NCBI GenBank assembly: GCA_019096155.1 | Contig: JAHCVI010000001.1 | Coordinates: forward strand, 11,594,001-11,658,000 | DNA: 64,000 nt | Source of the DNA: Staphylotrichum longicolle | Taxonomy: Eukaryota; Ascomycota; Sordariomycetes; Sordariales; Chaetomiaceae | Direction of reading: 5' to 3' | Shown here: positions 52,506 to 61,985 of the stretch, piece after piece | Numbering within the stretch: position 1 is the stretch's first letter | How the letters are laid out: each line of letters opens with the position of its first letter | Notes under the pieces: model-generated | Seen by the model: only the letters and a program-made list of their open reading frames with translations | Databases searched by the model: none | What the model was told of the DNA's origin: nothing | Made by a program: the position numbers and the translations under genes

Positions 52506-54018
52506 ATGGGTAGGAGACGCCGCCGTGCAGTTTTGGCTGGACAGTGCCTAGGTACCTATTAGTTAATATAACCCCACGGGTGCTTGAGTCCTTGATTGAG
52601 CGCCCGTTGGACACTGCCCATTCGTATCAATTGATTGTTGTCCGGCCTCAGCGCCCAACCAGACGTGATCTCCGTGGGGTGACGCCAAGCCGAATGCGAA
52701 AGGAAGCCTGGAGGAAACTGTGCTGTACTCTGTAGAAAACGCTGGCAGGAGTGGGTTTGCTCTATCAAATTTGTTAGGCCAACCACTCTACTCCTTGGCT
52801 CGCTTGGTGCGACGTATCGTTGTGCCCGGACCACTGCTGAAAGGGTTCACGCCGATGAAGGTACGCCTGACACATTTGGACACCGCATCGCGGCCCTCGA
52901 CATGGAGTTGGTCTTGATGATGACAGAGGGCACGTTGTATCTCAAGGAGGGAGCGTTAAATTCCCCCACCTCATCGGCCTTGCGGAGAGCAAGTATGAAC
53001 ACTTGATGCTTGATACAAAACTCGGTGTCATCCGCTGGCCTGACTGTCCTGATGCCATCCGTTTCAACGCTCTCGCAGTTCAGAGTATCTTCCGGGAGCA
53101 CGATTGGCCCGACCTCGAGCGCTTTCGCAAGCAGAAGTCTCTGAGAGCTCTGGAGGCAGCATTGCAAGAGAGGTTCCCCGCCATGGCACGCGACCATGAC
53201 GAGTACGACGACGAGTGAACCCAAGCAAGGTTTCGAAAATGGGTCACGGATGAGAATGTTGAGCGACTGATCAACTCTCCCGACTTTGAAAGGCCGAAAT
53301 CTTCGTATCCGCTTGGCAAGGTCGCGTCCGGGACGGAAGTGTAAACTAAAGATCGGCAAGATTCAGTTTGGACCATGCCAGGGAGAATATTTTGGAACTC
53401 ATTGTCACGGCGCAGGCGTTGCTGGAGTGGAGGAAATCCACAGTTCCTGTCATGGTCATGTCAGGGTCTGTTAAGATTGCACATCTCGCCGTTTCACGGC
53501 CCAATCTATCACATCATTGTTTGGGAGGAGTTTGAACTCAAAGACAGCCAGCAGCGTTCAGACAACGTAACACCACTGTCAACTCAGGTTTCAGGTGGCG
53601 AGTTTCCAACCGTTTTGAGAACTTGTTTCATTCAAGTCCAACAGAAGGTGCCTGTTCCTGCAGTGATCCTTTTCATCCCATGTCTGAAAACCGGAACTCT
53701 GGCCACCTGCTTGACAACTTGAATTGTGGGAGGGATTTTTATGGCAACGGGAAGGTACCTGCTTTGGGCTTTATTGTTTTGATTCGGATTGCCATCACCT
53801 CTCCCACAAGTTTGCTTACCTTAATCACAAATCCAATTTCCTTTCTCACAAGTCTCTTTCATCACAACTTTCTTCCACCACACCTCTCCGTCCTCTCCCA
53901 ACCTGCAATCATCTCGCATTGTTGCCAACCCCCAACTTACCGACAGAACGTAAAGGCAATTTCGCGGTTGATCTCTCCCAAGTCTGGTTTCGTCTGATCT
54001 GTTGACCTCCATTTCAAG
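52506..54018. other. Intergenic holding a decayed gene
   Basis: Contains the gene relic at 52840-53530. The last 200 bases (53800-54018) are a CT-rich leader for the Arg/Ser-rich gene; the remainder shows nothing. Confidence 0.55.
52840..53530 (+). pseudogene. Decayed gene of unrecognised family
   Basis: Coding-like segments occur in order but in different frames and with stops: GHRIAALDMELVLMMTEGTL (about 52875-52935), FPHLIGLAESKYEHLMLDTK to DHDEYDDE (52960-53218), TQARFRKWVTDENVERLINS (53219-53345) and ENILELIVTAQALLEWRKST (53388-53450). The longest open block is 72 residues. No start ATG with a leader is evident and no GT..AG pairs explain the shifts, so I read it as a relic rather than a spliced gene. 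Function unknown. Confidence 0.55.
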
Positions 54019-54680
54019 ATGCCTCGCGATTATTCGTCCTCGCGCTCCGACCGTGGTCGCCGGCACCGCAGCCGCGACCGCCACGACCGATATCGCGACG
54101 AAAGTCGCTCCCGATCCCGCTACAGCCGTAGCTACCGCCGCCGAGACCGATCTCGCGACCGATCCCGCGAGCGCCGCCGCCGCGATGACATACACGAGCG
54201 CCGCAGCCGTCATGTGAGCCGTTACCGGTCCCGAGACCGTCGTAGCTATAGTCCCCATCGTCCTGGGAGACCCGGCTACCGAGACCGCCGAGACCAATCC
54301 CGTGGTCGATCCCGCGAGCGCCGCCATCGTGATGACAGTCAGGAGCGTGACCGCCGTTCTGGGCGCCGTGACCGCCGCCAGAGTCGAGGCAGCCCTGCTG
54401 AAGAAAATCGCCCTCGTCGGGCTGAGAGTCTCCCCCGGCGAGCCGTAAGCCAAGAGCGTCGTCGTCCCCCGGGCCCAGAGGAGAACCAAGGCGAATTTGG
54501 CCGACCTGTGGAAGCTGTAGGTCGGATGACCTTCTTGTACACGGGCAATGGCAGTTTTGGCCATCTCGTCGCCCACTACCTGCTCGACGAAATCTTGCGT
54601 CTGGGTGGTGAGGGTCAGTATGTCTTCGATCTTGTGATTTTGGGGCGCTGATAAATTCAGAGCCTTTTTGTCAGCACTGA
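54019..54680 (+). CDS. Arg/Ser-rich (SR-like) protein
   Basis: Starts MPRDYSSSRSDRGRRHRSRD. Residues 1-160 are almost entirely Arg, Ser, Asp, Glu and His with many RS, RD and RER dipeptides, the composition of splicing-factor RS domains. No RNA-recognition motif is present. The C-terminal 35 residues (RMTFLYTGNGSFGHLVAHYL) are hydrophobic and helical. A GTGAGG donor at 54608 and acceptor TTCAG at 54660, with a CTGATA branch, would splice out 53 nt and end the protein at GEPFCQH (stop 54678-54680, 202 residues). Without splicing it ends at 54651 (210 residues). The minus strand opposite is also open for 251 codons but reads Ala/Thr/Val repeats. Nuclear RNA-processing role is inferred from composition only. 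Confidence 0.68.
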
Positions 54681-55177
54681 CAGTCTAGGGCGTCCCGACC
54701 TGACCTGCGGAAATCCACAGCATTCAACCCCAGGTTCAATTGTTTCGTGTCTGCGCCCCACGACGGGGGTTTTTAGCTCACCGAACAGTGCGTACTGTCC
54801 GGTATGCATGCGCTTCCAACAAGTCGTCCTTCTTGTTGTGGTCACAGATGACTTCGCCAGATGCTCAACATTGGCCATCATAAGCCATTTGCAATTGCAC
54901 TTCAGGTGGTGCACACTGGAAACCTGAAGATCCCAATGGATTGGAAAATAGTATCCCGGTTTGATCTGTTACGCGTGCTCGTACACCTCATGACTTGCAG
55001 ACTTGGTACATCACGCATAGGTTGACCCCTACAGCAGCAGACGTGGAGTCCTTCCAATCTCCCATGCCTCATCAAGAACTTGAAGTCCTCGTTTTCCGGG
55101 CCGAGTTGCCACATTCGGTACAACAGAAGACAATCCCATCAACTCTTCACGCGCTGTGCAATCCAGCCTCCGCCCTC
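54681..55177. other. Convergent intergenic region
   Basis: About 500 bases between the Arg/Ser-rich gene (+) and the Cys-rich gene (-). No element is recognised. Confidence 0.55.
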
Positions 55178-55515
55178 TCAGCTGGAGCAGTACCGGTTCT
55201 GCGTCACCCAGTTGCACATGGCAGTGCCAACACAGGCGCAACACTTGCACGCCTATCGACTGTTAGTGACTCGCACTGCCTTCTGGCGGACACTCCACGC
55301 ACCCTCTTCTTCCTCTCGGCGTCATTCGTCCCATCGATGCAGCTCAGCGTACGAGTGTTCCAACGAAACTGGTTGTAGCATGCGCTGGGATTTACGACGG
55401 CCGCGCACTCGTCTGTACGCAGCAGCTCACGGGTGCATTCTGGAAATTGCTGGCCTTGGCCCAAGACTGCCGTGACAAAGAGGGCAGTGAGCCCGGCAGG
55501 TGTCGTGAGCTTCAT
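55178..55515 (-). CDS. Small secreted cysteine-rich protein, 2 exons
   Basis: Exons on the minus strand 55515-55303 and 55252-55178 give 95 residues. Signal peptide MKLTTPAGLTALFVTAVLG, so a mature part of about 76 residues with ten cysteines (five in the last exon, pattern ACKCCACVGTAMC). The intron (GTGCGT..TAG, 50 nt, branch CACTAAC) joins ERKKR to ACKCC; unspliced, the frame loses the Cys-rich end, which is why splicing is preferred. The size and even Cys number are typical of apoplastic effectors, antimicrobial peptides or surface proteins of fungi. A basic KKR precedes the Cys-dense end and could be a processing site. Confidence 0.75.
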
Positions 55516-56238
55516 GGTGAATTTGGGGCCGCAAGAAGAACCGATGAAGAGGGGATGTCGTGATCGACGACGCGGTCGACAGTACCGAGGGACTGGTATA
55601 TCAAGGACTTGTGCCAATATCACCAATGATATACCGATCCCAGTGTTTGATGAGGTCCCACACTCTTGACCTGGGGCCACATTAGGCGGAGACAGCCGGT
55701 TCAATCGGTTGTTTGCCATTGATTAACAGCATCCAAATAGGGTTGGAGGCCACGTTCATTCATTACCAGCTCCTGCCGGCAGAAGCACAACTCGCCCCGT
55801 CTACCGAGCTGGAGGTCATCGGGACTGGCAGATCTGCTTGAGCATCAACGCGACTGGCCAGGCTTGCCATGACCCGGGTCATTGCCATGTCTGTCTTCAT
55901 ATCCCACATGTCAACGACCACCCGTCGCTTGGGAATACTTCCAAATGCCTCGTGTCATTGGTGGACACATTGTCCCGAGATGAATGGATATTGGCCTCAA
56001 AGCGGTTCGGTTCTCGGAACGGGCTGCTATATTCGTCCCTCGTGCCTGGGCAGCTATCCTGGTCACCCCCTGGTCCACGAAGAGGTCGGCACTTATGCTC
56101 TCTCACTTCCATAACCCCGAAGGATTTTGGGGCTCCCGCCTTAAGTCAACAGTCCGGGACGAGTCTGAATCCACCAGGCATCGGTGACCGACATCCTGTC
56201 ATCGCCACTCCCCTTGCCCAACGAAGCCAGTCTCAACG
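55516..56238. other. Divergent intergenic region
   Basis: Between the Cys-rich gene (-) and the DUF1996 gene (+), holding both promoters. No distinct element is seen. Confidence 0.55.
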
Positions 56239-57405
56239 ATGAAGTTGAATGCGGTCACGACTGCCCTGGGGCTGGTCGCCCCAACGAATGCGCTGCTTCG
56301 CTTTGGCTGCGCTCGGCTGACAATCCAGCGCCTGGATCCCCTGGTCACTCCTGGCCAGAATCCGTCGCCGCATCTGCACCAGATTATTGGAGGGGTAGGA
56401 GTGTCTGTCAAGCATCTTGTTGATGGCCACCGCTGACCAACAAGAACTCGTTCAACGTGTCGATGAACCACCCCGAGCACGACCTCGTCAGCCAGTCGAC
56501 CTGCACCAGCTGCCAGTTCACCGAGGACTTCTCCAACTACTGGACCGCCGTGCTCTACTTCCGCGCTCGCAACGGCACCTACAAGCGCGTCCCACAAATT
56601 GCGCAGGCGGGGATGGAAGGCACCCAGGGTGGCATGGTATGTCCTCCAAGAATCTACAACGGTTCTCCGCGCTCACTCCCCCAGGTTGTCTACTACATGT
56701 CCGACGCGCTCTTCGACACCGCTCAAAAGTCCTCCGTCACGGCCTTCAAGCCGGGCTTCCGCATGCTGATCGGCGAAGCCTCGTACAAGTCCCGCGAGCA
56801 GGCCCGCGACTTCCGTCAGTTGACCTACACCTGCATGGAGAACCAGGCCTCGCGCTCCCCCGAGAGCATCGGCTTCCCCAAGACCCCCTGCAAGCTGGGC
56901 ATCATGGCCAACCACCGCTTCCCGACCTGCTGGGACGGCGTCAACCTCGACACGCCCAACCACCGCGACCACGTCGCCTACCCCGAGACGGGCACCTTCG
57001 AGTCCGGCGGCAAGTGCCCGTCGACGCACCCCGTCAAGATCCCGCAGATCCTGCTCGAGACCGTCTGGGACACGTCGGCGTTCAACAAGAAGGAGGACTG
57101 GCCCGCCGACGGCAGCCAGCCGTTCGTCTGGTCGAACGGCGACAGCACGGGGTACGGCTCGCACGCCGACTACGTGTTTGGGTGGAAGGCCGACTCGCTG
57201 CAGAAGGCCATGGACGCCCACACGTACGTCTCGGCGCCGATGCTCAAGACGCAGAGCATTGCCGAGCAGAACAAGTGTGTCGCCAAGGACATGGTCAGGG
57301 AGAACTTTGATGGCTGTAAGTGACCTGGTGCCGTGGTTGGGTGTGGGATGATGCTAACGTCCTGCAGGGCTGAAAGAACTGCCGGGTGGCAACGCGATTT
57401 TCTAG
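56239..57405 (+). CDS. Secreted DUF1996 protein, 4 exons
   Basis: Exons 56239-56394, 56445-56636, 56685-57315 and 57368-57405 (338 residues). DUF1996 is a secreted domain of ascomycetes and basidiomycetes, sometimes joined to WSC; activity unknown. A signal peptide (MKLNAVTTALGLVAPTNA) is followed by FGCARLTIQRLDPLVTPG and HLHQIIGG-NSFNVSM, then SCQFTEDFSNYWTAVLYFRA, GFRMLIGEA, CWDGVNLDTPNHRDHVAYP and PQILLETVWDTS, all typical. The protein ends at WLKELPGGNAIF. Intron 2 (56637-56684) is 48 nt, a multiple of three without a stop, so retention would add 16 residues. Intron 1 has a GCTGAC branch. Confidence 0.9.
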
Positions 57406-58495
57406 GCTGGGTGACCATGTTTCGGGTTCTGGCTTTGTGTGGAGGATACTGCGTGTAGTGTGCGTGAGGGTCAAACTTTGATGATGGCAACTTGGATTCT
57501 GTGCTGTCTACCAGGTACCGACTCGGCTTTCTGCATGTGTGTGGTGATTATCTCAGCTGGGATCTATCTTTTTGCTTGGTTTCAAGCGACCTTCTCGGCT
57601 GATTCTTCCACAAGCTCCTTTGCCGTTCTCCAGCGCCTCTCTGAAATCATTTTACCCTCTGCATAGTTCCTTTGAATGACTTGCCCCATTCCTTGGTGTC
57701 GTTGATTCGAACAACAATACGTGAATCAGCACGCACAATTCTTTATCTGGAACTAGCAACGGGTTTCCGAGTACGGATTGTCTACAACCTAGCTGCCAGT
57801 TTAGCAATATGATGGTTCCCAAGCTGTTACTTGTCGATGAGGCGCACCCGGCCTTGCTGTTTCGTGCCGAGCATAACCATGAATGGCAGAATGAAGTGGA
57901 CTGGGGCTCTGTAACTTTGTATCATTCACAGATGTTCATGAACACAAGACAGGATGAATTGAGGCTACGAAGCATCCTCAAGTGCTGAATCACACAATCT
58001 GTGAACGTCTGAGTTTGAATGCCAACTTCAAGTTGACTGCAACTCGCACGTCCCCGGCATCACACCCTCGGCTCCGCGTCACTTGCACTTAAGGCCGATC
58101 AACATGTTGCCGCTTGCCCCTCGCGACGCTACCATCGGCGACATCATCTGCTTCAGGTCAACTTAACAGGCGGCCAACCACGCGGAGCGGAACAGCGGGC
58201 CCTGTAAAATTCACTGAGGTCTTTCTTTTCCTTGCCCTTTGGAGTCCACCAGCAACGAACAACTCTGCTTTCCGACCACAACAAGCAAACCGCCTCGGCG
58301 ACAACCCCCTTGCCTTGAATAAGCTAAGTAAGTTTGCCCTCATCACGCCTTTTTGTCACTCTTCCTCGGCAGCCAAATCTCGAGGTGTTCCATCGGCTTT
58401 TCGTTGGTGAGCAACGGGACTTGCGTGGCGACGTCGGATTCCAGAAGCAGGAGCAGGGCTAACGAATGGTCCGCAGTCGTCTTTTCTTCTCCACA
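57406..58495. other. Intergenic, DUF1996 gene to the 20-exon gene
   Basis: About 1.1 kb. A T-arm-like GTTCGAATC on the minus strand at about 57700-57715 has no matching acceptor stem. The stretch 58100-58495 may hold a non-coding first exon of the next gene. Confidence 0.5.
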
Positions 58496-61451
58496 ATGAG
58501 CAACAACGGTATGTATCTACCGTCTGGTAGCCAGATCGCAAGTGAGCTAACAGGTTGTTCTAGATTCTTCCTCCGCCCGGGCCGATGCGTCCACCGCCTG
58601 TGAGTAATAGCAACACATTCCCCTTCAAGATATCTGCTTTCCTCTTCTGGGTGCAAGGTCCAGGAGCAAGGCGTGAGACCTGAATGGAACACTAATGGTG
58701 GTGCCACACAGTTGGCGCCTTCCATCACCGCCATTGGATCTCGAACGGTAAGAGCCCGCGCCAGAGTCTTTGAAGACATGTGAAGCTAACATCCGTGTGC
58801 ACAGTTGCGCCGGCTGCCCCTCCGACCACCCAACCTGCGCGGCCTTCACTCACCTGTACGTACAAAGACCACTGGTGACTCCCTTTTCCGATGGTTGCTG
58901 ACGGCGAATATCTTTGCAGCTCATCATATCCCAGACGAGATGCTGGATCCCCGGCTTTTTGAGGTGCGTACACCAAAGGGCACCAAAGGCAGACTGCCGC
59001 AGATCGACCAACTTGAGCTAACAACTGGGTTTTAGCCTGTTTCTTCAACTTCCGGCGCCGCTGCTCCTCTTGCCCCGAATGGAGTTCCGGCTCCCGCTCC
59101 GGCTCCTGCTTCGGCTGCTGCTTTAGCTCCAACTCCGGCTCCAACTCCGACTGGTGCTCCGGCCGGTGCTTCGGCTCCAGCTCTGATTTTTGCTCCGGTT
59201 CCTGCTCCGACTACCCTGTTCGCCGCGGCTCATCCTTTCACGAGCCAAATAGTTGTTGGCGCCGCCCCCACCATGGTTCCCTCGCCTGGTGCTGCCGTGA
59301 GTAAACCTTGTTGATCAATCCCTCCTCCTCCTTCTTTCCTGCAAAGCTTCATCCCTAGTGTATTGCAACAAAACATTTCAAGATTGACCTGATTGCTAAC
59401 CTTCCCGATAACTAGTATCTCATTGATCGAGCTGCTGGCCCGCCAGTCCTGGCTTTTCATGTGTGTATCCGCCTACAAAGAGAAAGGGGACTCTCTCACT
59501 GCGGATTGCTAACAACTGAAAGGAACATAACCAGTTATGGGCTCCTGGCAATGAAAATGCCCAGCTCGCACCTTCGGCTTCTGTATGTTGAGCCCCAAAG
59601 CCCGAGTTTGCACATCATGGCCAGTCTAACAGTCAGCAGCAACCTTCATTCTCAGGCCCTGTTCCTCCCTTTGTACGTTGCCATTTGATACAGCACCATT
59701 CTTAATACCCAAAGCCATCCGCTAACACTACGTAGCAGCGTCATCAGATTTACCAGCCTGTGCTGTTTCCTCAAGCTTCTGCCCCGGCATATTCTGTTTC
59801 GTCTGGTGTTGTATGTCCCGACGAGAACACAAGCTCAAAATGAACGTCTTTTGCTAATATTCGATAATACGCGACCAGTTGCGACCTCAAATTCAATACG
59901 ACCAGGCATGTCCTTCTTCTCTAGACGAGTTGCTACATTCAATGCAATCTCTAGTCCACTAACCTCAACTGTATAGTACGACTTGAACAATGGCAATAAT
60001 ACCTGGGATATGTCTTCCGGCGAGCTTGTAAGTCCCACCCCACGTTGAGCAACTTCCAGAGTCCTTGATTTGTGTGCTGACGGAAAAAAGCAGTATAGAG
60101 ACCCGTCGCCCGCCCAGACCTTTTCCCGGGACCTGGCTTGGGGCGCAGACCTCGCACCACCACTTTCTCCCGCGTACTTGGTGAGCATTATTACCCTGAG
60201 CTCTCCGCCTCCTGCCCAAGGCACATTGCAAAAGTCAAACCTGCAGATCTTGTTCCCACGGCAAAGCCAGGTTGTTTGTTGTCAAATTGCTTATTCATGT
60301 AATTACAGGTCGGCCCTCTCCCTGGTGCCTCTGGTTCGTCTGGTTCGTGGGTAAGTGTTAACCATGATGGTTGGTGAGAATGCCATTTCTGACAATGCAA
60401 ACAGCTGAACAACACCCAGCCCAGTCAACCTTTCGCCCCTCTCGCTATGGTGCGCAGTCTCCGAAAATCCATACATAGGAACAACAAGACGCTCCCAGAC
60501 AACTCACACAGGACAACAACCACTCAAGTGCGCCGGTTGCAACAGGTGCTGTGCCGTTGGTACGCTGTCGTCCGAACTCCAAGACGGTCGTCTGACTTTA
60601 CTGACTACAAACTTCAGACCAACGATTTCGCACACCCCTTCGCAGCTCCCTCCCCCCATGGCGTAAGCACACCCCACATCGCACTCTTCACTCGGACCTT
60701 CGATCTTGCTTGCTCGCCAACGATCACACCCCTTCGCGCCTCCCTCAGCCCCACCACGACCTGCTAACCCCCTCTGACAGCCTCTGCCCGTCGTCGCGGC
60801 TGCAGTCCCACCGCCTCCATCGGCAGTCAATGCTCCCCCTGTAAGTCTTGGCCATCCAGCACCAGCATTGCTAGCCCACCTAACAAACCCGTTAGCTGGT
60901 CCTATTGACCGACGAGGCGGTGCCAGGACGGCCCAGCCACCGCAGGTACACCAACCTGCTACCCATCCCCGCCGGTGTCGAACCGAGATGTGAGTGCCTG
61001 TTCCCCTCTTCTATAAGGGCTTGGCTGACCACCGCCCCCCTTGGCGGTCCCAGACTGGCACAAACTCTACAACCGAGCCGACTCGGCCATCCGGCACCGC
61101 GACCCTGCCCTCGGGGCCGCTTCCCTCGTCGACGGCTCCACCCGCCACCGCGCCTTCGAGCTGCTGGCCACCGACGTCAAGCGCTCGCTTGACATGGGCG
61201 CGTCGGAGAGCCAGCAGGTCAAGAACGCGGCGGTGCGCACGGCGAGCCTGGGGTGGACGCCCGACTCGCCGGTCGTGCGGGAGCTTGCTAGCCAGGGCAT
61301 CACGCTCGCCAAGTCGACGTGGCCTGGACCGAGCAGCTCCCGCACGAGGGGAACACGGATGGCCGATTCGGGTTCGCATGGAAGTGTAGCATCGAGGGCG
61401 CTGGTGATGGCGCACCGGGATTGGGCGGGCAGTGAAGGGAATCAGATTTGA
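58496..61451 (+). CDS. 20-exon gene, Pro/Ala/Ser-rich protein, function unknown
   Basis: My model has 20 exons that keep one frame for 516 residues: 58496-58508, 58564-58599, 58712-58747, 58805-58855, 58920-58963, 59036-59296, 59416-59460, 59523-59582, 59640-59672, 59736-59810, 59879-59905, 59977-60027, 60094-60180, 60309-60350, 60405-60449, 60512-60559, 60618-60662, 60781-60840, 60896-60989, 61054-61451. Thirteen consecutive introns, from the one after exon 5 to the one after exon 18, are phase 0, and most of these exons are 27-87 nt. One intron (59906-59976) starts with GC (AG|GCATGT). Exon 6 codes a Pro-Ala repeat (PAPAPAPASAAALAPTPAP). The last exons code a folded-looking domain (YWHKLYNRADSAIRHRDPAL, RHRAFELLATDVKRSLDMGA). 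No signal peptide or membrane segment. I do not recognise the family. Confidence 0.72.
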
Positions 61452-61985
61452 GGTTGGGGGTTATGGGTTTGGGTGGGATACTAGGAAGGGTTATAGGGCA
61501 GTGGGATGCCGCGGCTGGTAGCTGTCGATGAACGAGCTCGGCTTTAGTTTCGGTGTCTGTTTTGAATTGAACACGGTCACTCATTGACGTGTGCCACAAG
61601 CTCCTGGACATCACATATCCCTTCGATCCGGTTTAAACGGTGCCACGCCAACTGCCCTCTTTTTGTCTTTTCTTGATTGCAACTTCAGGCACTGGGCGAA
61701 CCTTCATGGTGTAGAAGCAGAAGCCCTCTCATCCACACTCTCATCGCCAGATAAAGCCTTGTCAATCCGCCCAACCATCTCAGCCATTGACACTACGATG
61801 CATGGGTCGACGCAAGTTTCAGCTGTGGCTTTCTCGCTCTTGTCCTCCAATCAGGTCGGCCATCCCAAGCCACCACACCGCAGGTCCTCTACCCCTCTTT
61901 CTCAGCTCTCTTTTCCATCTTCCCACCTTGTCAACCCAGCGTTGTAATTATTTGATGCGCCTCACGCTTCAGTTCGTCATCCGAC
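61452..61985. other. Intergenic, 20-exon gene to kinase gene
   Basis: About 530 bases. The part before 61986 is a CT-rich leader (61850-61950); nothing else is recognised. Confidence 0.6.

Noticed and set aside
53821..54576. Minus-strand open frame of 251 codons
   Set aside because: Opposite the Arg/Ser-rich gene; the Ala/Thr/Val repeats follow directly from the CGN/TCN codons of the other strand.
57695..57780. Possible tRNA on the minus strand (GTTCGAATC with a 5-bp T-arm)
   Set aside because: No D-arm, anticodon arm or 7-bp acceptor stem can be paired around it.
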